Shown here one piece after another: positions 1 through 11,409 of a stretch of DNA of 64,000 bases (position 1 is the first letter of the stretch; the number at the start of each line of letters is the position of its first letter). The notes under the pieces are model-generated. The model searched no databases, was not told the DNA's origin, and saw only the letters and a list, made by a program, of their open reading frames with translations. Source of the stretch: Salinicola salarius (GTDB taxonomy: Bacteria > Pseudomonadota > Gammaproteobacteria > Pseudomonadales > Halomonadaceae); assembly GCF_002179555.1 (NCBI RefSeq), contig NZ_NHOU01000004.1:62001-126000 (forward strand), given 5' to 3'. A program made the position numbers and the translations under genes.

Positions 1-1
1 T

Positions 2-888
2 GGCACTGGCCTCGGCGAAATTTCGCTGCAGCCACCGGCCTGGTCGCGAGTGACGCGGCGACTGTTCGGCCATCGTGGCCTGGCGATCGGCCTGATCGTG
101 GTCGGGCTGGCGATCCTGATCGCCATCTTCGCGCCGCTGCTGGCGCCGCATGATCCGTATCACCAGGACATCGCCAATCGCATGGTTCCGCCGGTCTGGC
201 ATGACGAGGGTTCCTGGGAGCATGTACTGGGCACCGACAAACTGGGACGCGACACCTTGAGCCGGCTGCTCTTCGGCACCCGCATTTCGCTGACCATCGG
301 GCTGGTGGTCGCGCTGATCTCCGGCGTCATCGGCACCACGCTGGGCGTGCTGGCCGGCTACTTCGGCGGGCGCGTGGATGCGGTCATCAGCTACATCATC
401 ACCACGCGGCTGGCGATGCCGGTGGTGCTGGTGGCATTGGCGCTGGCCTCGCTGACCGGTGGCTCCTTGACCACGGTGATACTGCTGCTGGGGCTGCTGC
501 TGTGGGACCGCTTCGCGGTCGTCTCGCGCTCGGTCACCCAGCAGGTGCGCGATGCCGAGTACGTCTTTGCTGCGCGCACGCTGGGCTGTTCGCTGCCCTA
601 CATCCTGCTGCGCGAGGTGCTGCCCAACATCGCCGGCTCCCTGATCGTGGTGATGACCCTGGAAATGGCTCACGCGATCCTGCTCGAGGCGACGCTGTCG
701 TTTCTCGGCATGGGCGTTCAGCCGCCGCTGCCGTCCTGGGGGCTGATGGTCGCCGAGGGCAAGGCCTACATGTTCTTCCAGCCCTGGGTCATCGCGATTC
801 CCGGTATTGCGCTGTTCGTGCTGGTACTGGCGATCAACCTGCTCGGCGATGGGTTACGGGACCTCAATGCACCGGGAGGGCGCAACTG

Positions 889-889
<1 letters not shown>
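2..889 (+). CDS. Dipeptide/oligopeptide ABC importer, permease (DppC/OppC family), 5'-partial
   Basis: Inner-membrane channel subunit of a peptide ABC importer. The frame is open from the left edge. The first in-frame start, a GTG at 50, has no Shine-Dalgarno sequence and sits only about 12 residues before the first membrane helix, so the true start is probably outside the window. The first helix is followed by APLLAPHDP, typical of DppC. Further helices follow, with the EAA-loop region around ARTLGCSLPYILLREVLPN that contacts the ATPases, and a terminal LGDGLRD motif common at the end of this family. Its stop overlaps the next ATPase start (TGATG), so the two are translationally coupled. The family is clear; the exact peptide substrate is not. 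Confidence 0.9.
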
Positions 890-1886
<997 letters not shown>

Positions 1887-1890
<4 letters not shown>

Positions 1891-2915
1891 ACGCACAACC
1901 CATCACCGAGGTAGCCGAATCCCGCCCGTTGCCGTCGGACTCCGCTTCGGTATCCCGTGCCGTCACCCCGGCGCTGGAGCTTTGCGGGCTCTCGAAAACC
2001 TTCACCCTGGGCGGGGGCCTGTTCAAGCGCGGACGCACGCTCGGTGCGGTCAGCAATGTTTCGCTGCGGATTCCGCGCGGCCAGGTCATGGGGCTCGTTG
2101 GCGAGTCGGGCTGCGGCAAGAGCACGCTGGCCAAGATGCTGCTGGGGCTGACGACGCCGAGCGACGGCGACGTGCTGGTCGATGGCAGGCCGGTACGGGG
2201 CGCCGATCAGAAGGCGTTGGCCCGCCACATTCAGCCGATCTTCCAGGATCCATACTCTTCGCTCAATCCGCGTAAGCGAATCGCCCAGATCGTCGGCTTG
2301 CCGCTGCGGGTGCATGGCATTGGCACGCCTCGCGAGCAGGCGGCGCATGTCGCCGAAACCCTGGATGTGGTGGGTCTGCCCCGGCGCGCCGCCGAGCAGT
2401 TTCCCGGCCAGCTTTCCGGCGGGCAGCGTCAGCGCGTGGCGATCGCCCGCGCGCTGGTCATGCGTCCGGACATCGTGATCTGCGACGAGCCGACCTCGGC
2501 GCTGGACGTCTCGGTCCAGGCGCAGATCCTCAATCTGCTGCTCGATCTCAAGGCCGAGTTCGGGCTGACCTACCTGTTCATCAGCCATGATCTGGCCGTG
2601 GTCGAGCATCTGGTCGACCGGGTCGCGGTGATGTATCTGGGCCGCATCGTCGAGGAGGGCACGCGGGAGCAGATCTTCGGCTCGCCACGTCACCCTTATA
2701 CCCGGGCGCTGCTGGATTCCGCACTGACCCCGGAGCCGGGGCTGGGCGTGCCGGATATCGGGCTGGGCGACGCCACGCCGGACCCTAGCGATCCGCCCGC
2801 CGGCTGTGCCTTCCATCCGCGCTGCCCCAAGGCGCAGGCGACCTGCCGGCAGCAACGGCCGCGGCTGGAAGATATTCGGGGCGATAACGCCCGGGTGGCC
2901 TGCCATCTGGCTTGA
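1887..2915 (+). CDS. Peptide ABC importer ATP-binding protein (DppF/OppF family)
   Basis: Second ATPase of the importer, 342 aa. About 30 poorly conserved residues precede the ABC domain. Walker A is GESGCGKST at 72-80, the signature is LSGGQRQRVAIARAL, and Walker B with D-loop reads DEPTSALD. A C-terminal four-cysteine region (GCAFHPRCPKAQATC) matches the OppD/F extension. It starts by a 4-bp overlap with the preceding ATPase and is followed 58 bp later by an M20 peptidase. Importer plus peptidases suggests uptake of peptides as a nitrogen and carbon source. Confidence 0.95.
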
Positions 2916-2973
2916 ACCGCCCCCACGGCGATCACCAGTTCAACGAGTGTTCCTAGTCAACGAGGAGAGATTC

Positions 2974-4392
2974 ATGGCGCGATCACAAGCGCTGCAACAC
3001 GCCTGGCAAGCCTTCGACAGCGGCGATTTCCTGCGCCAGCTCGAGGCCCGCGTCGCGGTACGCAGCGAAAGCCAGGAGGCCGGGCGCGACGACGAGCTGC
3101 GGCGCTATCTGACCTATTTCGTGATTCCCGATATCGAGAAGCTGGGCTTCACCTGGGAGATCGTCGACAACCCGGTCGACGGATTCGGGCCGTTCCTGCT
3201 GGCCGAGCGCATCGAGGCCGAGGCGACGCTGACGCTGCTGACCTACGGTCACGGCGATGTGGTGCGGGGTTACGACGGGCAGTGGCGCGAAGGGCTTTCG
3301 CCGTGGCGGATCGTGGTCGAAGGCGAGCGCTGGTATGGTCGCGGCACCGCCGACAACAAGGGCCAGCACACCCTCAATTTCGCGGCGCTGGAGAGCGTCA
3401 TCGCCGCGCGCGGCGGCACGCTGGGCTACAACGTCAAGTTGGTTCTGGAGATGGGGGAGGAGACCGGCTCGCCAGGCTTGAAGGCCGTCTGCGAAGCTCA
3501 TCGTGATCGCTTGGCGGCGGATCTGTTCATCGCTTCCGACGGCCCGCGCCTGTCGGCGGATTCACCGACGCTCTTCCTCGGCTCCCGCGGCTCGTTCAAT
3601 TTCGACCTGCGCCTGCGTGCCCGCGACGGTGCTCACCACTCCGGCAACTGGGGCGGGGTGCTCTCCAATCCGGCGACGCGGCTCGCCAACGCCTGGTCGA
3701 CGCTGGTCGACGCCCACGGCAGAATCCTGATCGACGGTCTGCGGCCGCCGGCCATTCCTGCTGCCGTGAAGGAGGCCGTTGCTTCCCTGGAAGTCGGCGC
3801 GACGCCGGGCGACCCCCCGATCGACCCGAACTGGGGCGAGCCGGGCCTGTTGCCGCCGGAACGGCTGTTCGCCTGGAACACCCTGGAGCTGCTGGCGATC
3901 AAGGCCGGCAACCCGGAGGCGCCTGTCAACGCCATTCCCGGCGAGGCCTACGCACACTGCCAGCTGCGCTTCGTCGTCGGCAGCGATCGTGAACGCTTCC
4001 TCGATCACCTGCGCCAGCACCTCGACGCCCACGGCTTCGAGGATATCGAAGTCAGCAGCGCGCGCATGTCGCAGATGAACGCGACGCGGCTCGATCCGAC
4101 GGATCCTTGGGTCAATTGGGCACTGGCATCGATGCGGGAATCCAGCGGCAAGACACCGACGCTGCTGCCCAACCTGGGCGGCTCGCTGCCCAACGATATC
4201 TTCGCCGAGACGCTCGGTCTGCCGACGCTGTGGGTGCCGCACTCCTATCCCGCCTGTTCCCAGCACGCCCCCGACGAGCACGCGCTGGCGAGCATCGTGC
4301 GGGAAGGCCTGGGTATCATGGCCGGGTTATGGTGGGATCTGGCCGAGCAGGGCCGCGACATAGTGAAGGAGCGTGAGAAATGGCATCGCTGA
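2974..4392 (+). CDS. M20 family metallopeptidase (ArgE/DapE/CPG2-like)
   Basis: Cytoplasmic zinc-dependent amidohydrolase or peptidase, 472 aa. Expected metal ligands are visible: the His of TYGHGDVV, the bridging Asp of GRGTADNKGQH, the Glu pair in EMGEETGSPGL and a late His in YPACSQHAPDEH. The start is the ATG at 2974 because GAGGAGA lies just upstream; the frame is open back to 2806 but that part overlaps the ATPase. It overlaps the next M20 gene by 13 bp. Co-transcription with a peptide importer suggests it trims imported peptides or acyl-amino acids; substrate unknown. Confidence 0.9.
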   Translation: MARSQALQHAWQAFDSGDFLRQLEARVAVRSESQEAGRDDELRRYLTYFVIPDIEKLGFTWEIVDNPVDGFGPFLLAERIEAEATLTLLTYGHGDVVRGYDGQWREGLSPWRIVVEGERWYGRGTADNKGQHTLNFAALESVIAARGGTLGYNVKLVLEMGEETGSPGLKAVCEAHRDRLAADLFIASDGPRLSADSPTLFLGSRGSFNFDLRLRARDGAHHSGNWGGVLSNPATRLANAWSTLVDAHGRILIDGLRPPAIPAAVKEAVASLEVGATPGDPPIDPNWGEPGLLPPERLFAWNTLELLAIKAGNPEAPVNAIPGEAYAHCQLRFVVGSDRERFLDHLRQHLDAHGFEDIEVSSARMSQMNATRLDPTDPWVNWALASMRESSGKTPTLLPNLGGSLPNDIFAETLGLPTLWVPHSYPACSQHAPDEHALASIVREGLGIMAGLWWDLAEQGRDIVKEREKWHR

Positions 4393-5570
4393 CCGACGCG
4401 GAGACGATGATGGCCACGGCCTGCGAGTGGCTCGCCAGCCAGCAGGCGGAGATGATCGAGTGCCTGAAGACACTGGTCGATATCGATTCCAACAGCTACG
4501 ACAAGGCCGGCACCGATGCGGTGGCGGACGTCATCGTGGGCTGGCTTCAGGCCGACGGAATTGCCGTCACACGCACGCCGCGGCCGGACGCCGGCGATAT
4601 TCTCGAAGCGCGGCTGGAGGGCGACGGCAGCGACGACGCCAACGTCCATGTGCTGATGATGGGGCATCGCGATACGGTGTTCCCGACGGGGACGGTCGCC
4701 GAGCGGGGCTTCACCCGCGAGGGCGATACCGCGTTCGGCCCCGGCGTCGCCGACATGAAAGCCGGGCTGGTGATGAATGTCTTCGTGCTGCGGGCACTCA
4801 AGCGGCTGGCGCCATTGCCGTTCCCGGTGCGTGCGCTGTTCACCGCGGACGAGGAGATCGGCTCCCGCGACGGTACCGCCTTCATTCGCGAGGCGGCCAG
4901 TGGTGCGCGAGCCGTGCTCAACGCGGAGCCGGGGCGAATCAGTGGCAACGTGGTGACCGGGCGCAAGGGCGGCGCCGCCTTCCAGATCGAGGTGACCGGT
5001 GTGGCTGCACACTCCGGCGTCAGCCACGCCGACGGCGCCAGTGCCATCGAGACGCTGGCGCGCAAGATCGTCAAGCTGCATGCCTTGACCGACTACGACA
5101 GCGGCGTGACCACCAATGTCGGTCTGATCGAGGGCGGCGTCTCGCGCAATACCGTGGCTCCCTCGGCGACGGCCCAGCTGGATACGCGCTTCGTCACCAA
5201 TCAGCAGCGTGTCGAGCTGCTGGCGGCGATCGAGGCGATCATCGCCGAGGAAGAAGTCCCTGGAACGCAGGCGACGATCCGCCAGACCTCCGGCTTCCTG
5301 CCGATGGAGCCGGCCATGAGCGAGGCGCTGTTCGCGCGCTATCGGGCGCAGGCCGAGAAGCTCGGCTTCAGCGTCGAGGGCGAATTCACCGGCGGCTGTT
5401 CGGACGCTGGCACCACGGCGAGTCTGGGTATCCCCACGCTATGCGGCACCGGTCCGGTTGGCGCCAAGATGCACACCGACGACGAGTATTGCCGCCTGGA
5501 CACCTTCGTGCCGCGGGCGCAGGCGGTGGCCGCGACGATTCTGGATCTCGCCGCCGACGCGTCACGCTGA
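4380..5570 (+). CDS. M20 family metallopeptidase, glutamate carboxypeptidase-like
   Basis: Second M20 enzyme, 396 aa, closer in motif style to carboxypeptidase G2. Metal and catalytic residues appear in MGHRDTVFPTG, GPGVADMKAGL, TADEEIGSRDG and the terminal KMHTDDEYC histidine. Its ATG lies inside the end of the preceding M20 gene in another frame. Two non-identical M20 enzymes behind one importer suggest different cleavage preferences. It ends 40 bp from the convergent proline iminopeptidase gene; I see no strong terminator in that gap. Confidence 0.9.
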   Translation: MASLTDAETMMATACEWLASQQAEMIECLKTLVDIDSNSYDKAGTDAVADVIVGWLQADGIAVTRTPRPDAGDILEARLEGDGSDDANVHVLMMGHRDTVFPTGTVAERGFTREGDTAFGPGVADMKAGLVMNVFVLRALKRLAPLPFPVRALFTADEEIGSRDGTAFIREAASGARAVLNAEPGRISGNVVTGRKGGAAFQIEVTGVAAHSGVSHADGASAIETLARKIVKLHALTDYDSGVTTNVGLIEGGVSRNTVAPSATAQLDTRFVTNQQRVELLAAIEAIIAEEEVPGTQATIRQTSGFLPMEPAMSEALFARYRAQAEKLGFSVEGEFTGGCSDAGTTASLGIPTLCGTGPVGAKMHTDDEYCRLDTFVPRAQAVAATILDLAADASR

Positions 5571-5610
5571 GACGCGCCGGGACAGCCTACGGAAGCCGGC
5601 GGAAGATGAA

Positions 5611-6717
<1,107 letters not shown>

Positions 6718-6835
6718 TCATGCGGCTCTGCTACCATCGTCGCCATTCAATTGGCTTCGGCGCGCCGAGACCGGTGCCGAGCTATCGTTTCGTTGCCGAG
6801 GGGGCGATCGCCAGCGCGGTCGAATCAGAGAGTCC

Positions 6836-7213
6836 ATGAAATCACGTTCCGGCGATACCGGTTTTCGCCATCTGTTTCACTCCACGGGCTACTCGTTGAA
6901 GGGGCTGGTTGCCGCCTTTCGCAACGAGGCTGCCTTTCGCCAGGAGGTAGCGCTCTGCGTCATTCTGGTGCCGTTGGCTTGGTGGATCGGCGAGAACCCC
7001 GTCGAATGGCTGGTACTGGTCGGCAGCTGCGTCTTTGTGTTGATCGTCGAGCTGCTCAACAGTGCGGTGGAGACGGTCGTCGATCGCATCGGCCCGGAGC
7101 ATCACGAGCTTTCCGGGCGCGCCAAGGATATCGGTTCTGCGGCGGTGATGCTGGCCCTGGGCATGGCGGCGGTGACCTGGGGGTTGTTGGCGTGGGACAA
7201 GTTCGTCGGCTGA
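6836..7213 (+). CDS. dgkA: Diacylglycerol kinase
   Basis: Small integral membrane kinase, 125 aa, that phosphorylates diacylglycerol for phospholipid recycling. It has the usual length and three helices. The conserved N-terminal helix carries NEAAFRQE, and the active-site stretch VELLNSAVETVVDRIG is followed by HHELSGRAKDIGSAAV. It stands alone, divergent from pip across a 268-bp gap, with no partner gene downstream on the same strand. Confidence 0.95.
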   Translation: MKSRSGDTGFRHLFHSTGYSLKGLVAAFRNEAAFRQEVALCVILVPLAWWIGENPVEWLVLVGSCVFVLIVELLNSAVETVVDRIGPEHHELSGRAKDIGSAAVMLALGMAAVTWGLLAWDKFVG

Positions 7214-7273
7214 ATTCCCAGGCCCACCGCCCGCCCCGCGAGTTCGATACCAATCGACGCCTTCCGGTTCAGC

Positions 7274-7888
7274 TCAAACCGGTGCTTCAAGATCCCTTGG
7301 GGTATCGACGTCCCGCCAGATGCCTGCATCGTCGACATCGATGATATGAACGGCTTGGCGATTTGCCTGCACGACGCCTCTGGCGCCTTCCCCTTCCTTC
7401 AGTTCGGCCAGCGCCGGCCACAGATCACGCCCGAACAGCACCGGATGGCCACGTTTCCCTTGGTGGTGCGGCATGACGATGCGTGCCGGGCCGGCGTGCC
7501 GGTTGAGTCGTGAACAGGTGGCGGCGTTCAACCACGGCATGTCGGCCAGAATCACGGCGGCGGCGACAGCGTTGTCCTGCTGTGAGATCAACTCTCGAAA
7601 TGCGTCGCCGAGGCTGCCTCCCAGCCCGTTGCCCGCATGCGGGGCCGCCATGCGGAGGAGATCGTTGTAGGCCACCAGGGCTTCGCCCAAGTCATCCTCC
7701 GGGCGGATGACCAGCCAGCATCGCGGATAGACCTGCGAGGCGGTTGCCAGCGTCGTCTCCAGCAGGGTTCGCCCGTCGTCCAGCCTGGCCCGGCGCTTGT
7801 CGCTGCCGAACCGGCGGGAGACGCCGGCGGCCATGATCAGCGCGACGATTTCGGGCGACCGCTCCTTGCCCCGAAATTCACAGCTCAT
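7274..7888 (-). CDS. Molybdenum cofactor nucleotidyltransferase (MocA/MobA-like)
   Basis: NTP transferase, 204 aa, probably transferring CMP to molybdopterin for xanthine-dehydrogenase-type enzymes. The N-terminal nucleotide-binding motif is LIMAAGVSRRFGSDKR, followed by an ILADMPWL metal-site motif and HPVLFG. The start is the ATG at 7888, which overlaps the end of the XdhC gene by 11 bp; the longer open frame runs inside xdhC. Pairing with XdhC is the standard context for MocA. No molybdenum hydroxylase genes lie in this window, so the client enzyme is elsewhere. Confidence 0.85.
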   Translation of the reverse strand: MSCEFRGKERSPEIVALIMAAGVSRRFGSDKRRARLDDGRTLLETTLATASQVYPRCWLVIRPEDDLGEALVAYNDLLRMAAPHAGNGLGGSLGDAFRELISQQDNAVAAAVILADMPWLNAATCSRLNRHAGPARIVMPHHQGKRGHPVLFGRDLWPALAELKEGEGARGVVQANRQAVHIIDVDDAGIWRDVDTPRDLEAPV

Positions 7889-8858
7889 GGCGTGGCTTGC
7901 CGCGACGCACGCGCAGGATGTCGGCGACCACGGCGAGGGCGATCTCCGCGGGCGTCTTGCTGTCGAGATGGAGCCCGATCGGCATGTGGATTCTTGAGAT
8001 AGCCTCGTCATCCAGGCCGCCGGAGCGCTTCAGCCGCTCGGCGCGCTTCTCGGACGTGCGTTTCGATCCCATCACGCCGATATAGAACGCCGGCGTGCGT
8101 ACCGCCTCGATCATTGCCAGGTCGTCGATCCGTGGATCGTGGGTCAGGGCGACGATAGCGGTAGCGGCGTGGGTGGCGCCGGAACCGATGAACAGTGACG
8201 GCAACACCGACTGCACCTCGACGCCTTCGATCCGGAAATCGCGTCTGGCTTCCTCTCTGGGATCGCAGACGATCACTTCGAATCCCAGCGCGCGGGCGAA
8301 TTCGGCGCAGAAACGCGATACCGGTGAAATGCCGGCGATGATCAGACGTAGCGCCGGGCCGACGCGAAGCTGGATGATCTGGCCGTCGCGCTCGACGCGC
8401 GGACCATTCTCGCCGGCCTCGACGAAGCGCTTGCGGCCGCTCTCCAGATCGATCCGCCGTACCAGCGAGCGCTGGCCCAGCAAGGTGGCGTGAAGCACTT
8501 CCAGGTGCGTCAGCGTCTCGGCATCCGGCGTCAGTCGCTCCACCAGCACGTCGAGAATTCCGCCGCAGGGCAGCGATACCTGCGGCGATTCGTCGGCGCC
8601 CTCGCCGTAACGCACGACCGATAGCGCAGCGTCGAAATGGCCTTCGGCGATCCTGCCGAGAAAGTCCTCTTCGATGCAGCCGCCGGAAAGCGAGCCGACA
8701 TGCGTGCCGTCCGCTTTGGCGACCAGCATCGAGCCCGGCTCGCGCGGCGACGAGCCGAATGTCGCCAGCACGCTGCAGAGCCAGATCGGTTCGCCGGCAT
8801 TGGCCCATTCGAGGGCGGCATCGATGACTTGAAGGTCGAGATGTTGCATGGGCGTCAT
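7878..8858 (-). CDS. XdhC/CoxI family molybdenum-enzyme accessory protein
   Basis: Cytoplasmic accessory factor, 326 aa, that binds molybdenum cofactor and helps insert the sulfurated form into xanthine-dehydrogenase-type enzymes. The N-terminal XdhC domain shows LATFGSSPREPGSMLV and GSLSGGCIEEDF; the C-terminal Rossmann-like half contains VALTHDPRIDDLAM and YIGVMGSKRTSEKRAERL, all family hallmarks. A second ATG four codons in (MQHLD) is an alternative start. It overlaps the MocA gene. Confidence 0.92.
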   Translation of the reverse strand: MTPMQHLDLQVIDAALEWANAGEPIWLCSVLATFGSSPREPGSMLVAKADGTHVGSLSGGCIEEDFLGRIAEGHFDAALSVVRYGEGADESPQVSLPCGGILDVLVERLTPDAETLTHLEVLHATLLGQRSLVRRIDLESGRKRFVEAGENGPRVERDGQIIQLRVGPALRLIIAGISPVSRFCAEFARALGFEVIVCDPREEARRDFRIEGVEVQSVLPSLFIGSGATHAATAIVALTHDPRIDDLAMIEAVRTPAFYIGVMGSKRTSEKRAERLKRSGGLDDEAISRIHMPIGLHLDSKTPAEIALAVVADILRVRRGKPRHEL

Positions 8859-8998
8859 CTGTTGGGGTCAGTGAAATATCCTGACGCGGTGGTGAATCGA
8901 TGCTGTGTAGAGTAATCGATACCGACGACAGGAAGAGAGAGGTTCGCGACTACCATGACCGTTTCGTAGGATCGGGCAAGCATTCCGCAGATTCTGGA

Positions 8999-10153
8999 TC
9001 ATGCGGCCATGACTTTTTCACAGAAATCCTCGAAGCGCCCGCTGTAGTAGTGCTCGCGTGGCCAGCCGGTGCGCGGAAGGTAGAAAAACATCTCTTCGAG
9101 ACGTGACTTGATGGTGGTGTGGTTCTTGGTGTCGATGACGAACACGTGCTTGCCCTTGGCGTCGTTGGGGCTTTCGGCCAGCTGGCGCAGGATGAAGCGC
9201 ACCAGCGAGTCTTCCTGCGGCATGCTGTAGCCGACGATCACCAGCACGTCGGTTTCCCGCAGCAGGCGCACGGCCTTGGGAAACACCTGGTGGAAGTAGG
9301 GCTCGTCGTAGTCCTGAACCTGGGAGGGCAGGATCAGCAGGGGCGGCTCCTGACGAATCTCCGCATCGCTGCGGCGCCGGTACTCGAAGTCGAACCCCTG
9401 GGCCGTGGGCAGGATCTCGAACCCGCCGTTGATCTTGATCACGTTGCGGTCGACGGTTCGCGGCAGGTGCTCCCAGATCGAGCCGCCGCAGATGCGCTGC
9501 GGCGTGATGCCGCGATAGAGCCTTCCAAATACCGGTGCTTGCTGGCGATAGACATGCTCGAGAATGGTCTCGATGGTGAAGTCGTAGTTGGTGGTCAGGA
9601 AATGGTAGAGCGGCCAGTTCTCGTCGAGGCCGGCCCGGCCGGCGCGATCTTCCAGCGAGGCGAAGAACTGCATGATTGCGCGCTGGCCTTCGCTGTCGTA
9701 GGACGAGGTGAAGCGTAGCGTGTCGTCGTCGACGTTGTGGATATCGCAGGCGGCGCTGAAGCGGCGCATGACCAGCGTGCGCAGTTCATGGATGCTCAGC
9801 CGCAGGTTCTGATCGTCGAAGTAGCGATTGCGGATATCGGGATAGCGCACCTGCATGTCGAGGACGTAGCGCAGGTTCTTGAAGCGCTCGAAGTCCAGGT
9901 GGCGGTAGTCCTCCCAGCCGATGACGTGCATCACGTGCTGGAGGTTGGGGAAGTCACGGATGTCGTCGAGATCGATGGCGAACAGCTCGCCGTCCGTGGG
10001 CGAGCGCGGGTCCCACGCCTTGGAGAATCCCGCCCCGCACCAGAAGGTGACCACGGGTGGCTTGCGCAGGTCGAAGTCCTGATCCAGCAGCCCGGTCATC
10101 AGTGTTTCGAACGCCTCGACCGTGGCGGCATTGTTGATGTCGGTGGAGGACAT
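8999..10153 (-). CDS. SIR2-like domain protein downstream of nadC
   Basis: Predicted cytoplasmic protein, 384 aa, with SIR2-family NAD-site features: FWCGAGFSKAW near residue 35, TTNYD in the middle and VIVGYSMPQED near the C-terminus. The place where sirtuins carry the catalytic LHG reads KINGG, so classical deacetylase chemistry is doubtful. It may bind or cleave NAD or ADP-ribose like other SIR2_2-type proteins, or be inactive. The ATG at 10153 lies 4 bp after the nadC stop, so the two are probably co-transcribed. Family fairly clear, function unknown. Confidence 0.75.
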   Translation of the reverse strand: MSSTDINNAATVEAFETLMTGLLDQDFDLRKPPVVTFWCGAGFSKAWDPRSPTDGELFAIDLDDIRDFPNLQHVMHVIGWEDYRHLDFERFKNLRYVLDMQVRYPDIRNRYFDDQNLRLSIHELRTLVMRRFSAACDIHNVDDDTLRFTSSYDSEGQRAIMQFFASLEDRAGRAGLDENWPLYHFLTTNYDFTIETILEHVYRQQAPVFGRLYRGITPQRICGGSIWEHLPRTVDRNVIKINGGFEILPTAQGFDFEYRRRSDAEIRQEPPLLILPSQVQDYDEPYFHQVFPKAVRLLRETDVLVIVGYSMPQEDSLVRFILRQLAESPNDAKGKHVFVIDTKNHTTIKSRLEEMFFYLPRTGWPREHYYSGRFEDFCEKVMAA

Positions 10154-10157
10154 CGAA

Positions 10158-11066
10158 TCAACTCGCCTGCATAGACGGGGCATCCACGTCATCGAGACCG
10201 ATGTCGACTGCCGGTGCCGACTGGGTGATACGACCGACCGAGATGAAATCGACGCCGGTTTCGGCGATATCGCGAATCGTCTCCAGGCGCACGCCGCCGG
10301 AGGCTTCCAGCGGCACGCGGCCGTCCACCAGCTCGACCGCCCGGCGCATCGTCTCGACCGGCATGTTGTCGAGCATGATCACGTCCGCGCCGGCCGCCAG
10401 AGCTTCTTCCACCTGATCCAGCCGGTCGCACTCCACCTCGATGCGCGTCAGCACCGGCACCCGGGATCTCGCTCGCGCCACGGCGGCGCTGATGCTCCCG
10501 CAGACCGCGATGTGGTTGTCTTTGAGCATGACGCCACTGTCCAGGCCGAGACGATGGTTGCGCCCGCCGCCGCACGCGACGGCGTGTTTTTCCAGCGCGC
10601 GCAGGCCAAGCGTCGTCTTGCGGGTATCGACCAGCTGCGCCCCGGTGCCGGCGATTCGCTCGACATATTGCGCGGTGAGCGTGGCGATACCCGATAGATG
10701 CTGGATCAGGTTGAGTGCGGTGCGCTCCACCGTCAGCAGGCTGCGAGCCGGGCCTTGCAGGTGCATCAGCGTGGTGCCTTCGGGTACTGCCTGGCCATCC
10801 GCGACCCGTAGCTCGATATCGATACTCGAATCGTAGAGCGAGAAAGCGCGCGCCGCGACCGAGAGTCCGGCGATGGTCATCGGTTCTCGCGCGCGCATCT
10901 CGAACTGGCCCGTCTGCGCTGCATCGACCATCAGCGTCGCGGTCAGGTCAACGTGGCCGATATCCTCGGTCAGGAACTCGCGCAGGCGCGCGTCGAGTGC
11001 CATGGGATCCATCGACCAGACGGTCGACGCCGGAGAGAGGTGTGTTGCGCTCATCGAAAATTCCAT
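10158..11066 (-). CDS. nadC: Nicotinate-nucleotide pyrophosphorylase (carboxylating)
   Basis: Quinolinate phosphoribosyltransferase of de novo NAD synthesis, 302 aa. Motifs: the N-terminal EDIGHVDLTA, the central DTRKTTLGLRALEKHAVACGG with GRNHRLGLDSGVMLKDNHI, and the barrel end VDFISVGRITQSAP. The start at 11066 gives MEFSMSATHL; the next ATG (MSATHL) is equally possible. ModD proteins are related, but the GGGRNHR and KDNHI motifs and the length favour NadC. A SIR2-like gene follows directly. Confidence 0.92.
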   Translation of the reverse strand: MEFSMSATHLSPASTVWSMDPMALDARLREFLTEDIGHVDLTATLMVDAAQTGQFEMRAREPMTIAGLSVAARAFSLYDSSIDIELRVADGQAVPEGTTLMHLQGPARSLLTVERTALNLIQHLSGIATLTAQYVERIAGTGAQLVDTRKTTLGLRALEKHAVACGGGRNHRLGLDSGVMLKDNHIAVCGSISAAVARARSRVPVLTRIEVECDRLDQVEEALAAGADVIMLDNMPVETMRRAVELVDGRVPLEASGGVRLETIRDIAETGVDFISVGRITQSAPAVDIGLDDVDAPSMQAS

Positions 11067-11172
11067 TGCGGTTTCATCGTCGTCGAGACTATCGCGTTAT
11101 CATCGGCTCTGCAGTGAAGGTCTCGCTGCCGACAGGGGAACATTGCAACGATCATAATATGAGGAATCGCCA

Positions 11173-11406
11173 ATGAGCGCTCGGCGCTGGGTATGGGGGG
11201 TGTGGGCCCTGGTTCTGCTCTGCTATGTGGTGCCTTACGGTCTACTGGACCAGGTGCATGCCTGGTACGGCAGTTTTCTGTTCTGGTGTGTCATCGGGAT
11301 ACTGGTTATCGTCGCCAACATCATGATTACCCGTACGTTTCAGGCCGGGCCCGCGCGTGACGTCTTATCTCGAAATGACGAATTGCATGACGACGGGGAG
11401 CAATAG
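11173..11406 (+). CDS. Small two-helix membrane protein paired with a sodium:solute symporter
   Basis: 77 aa with two clear hydrophobic helices (about residues 6-24 and 34-52) and a polar tail. It ends 3 bp before a sodium:solute symporter gene. Small two-helix proteins of the DUF997 or DUF3311 kind often sit in front of such symporters, and YhdT before PanF is a known example. I cannot decide the family from sequence alone. It probably acts as a small accessory subunit. Confidence 0.7.
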   Translation: MSARRWVWGVWALVLLCYVVPYGLLDQVHAWYGSFLFWCVIGILVIVANIMITRTFQAGPARDVLSRNDELHDDGEQ

Positions 11407-11409
11407 GCG

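Noticed and set aside
8999-10153. SIR2-like gene as part of a phage-defence island
   Set aside because: It is flanked by housekeeping genes, with no second effector, nuclease or mobile element nearby.
10158-11066. nadC as ModD, given the molybdenum-related genes nearby
   Set aside because: Motifs GGGRNHR and KDNHI and the length fit NadC, and molybdate transport genes are absent.
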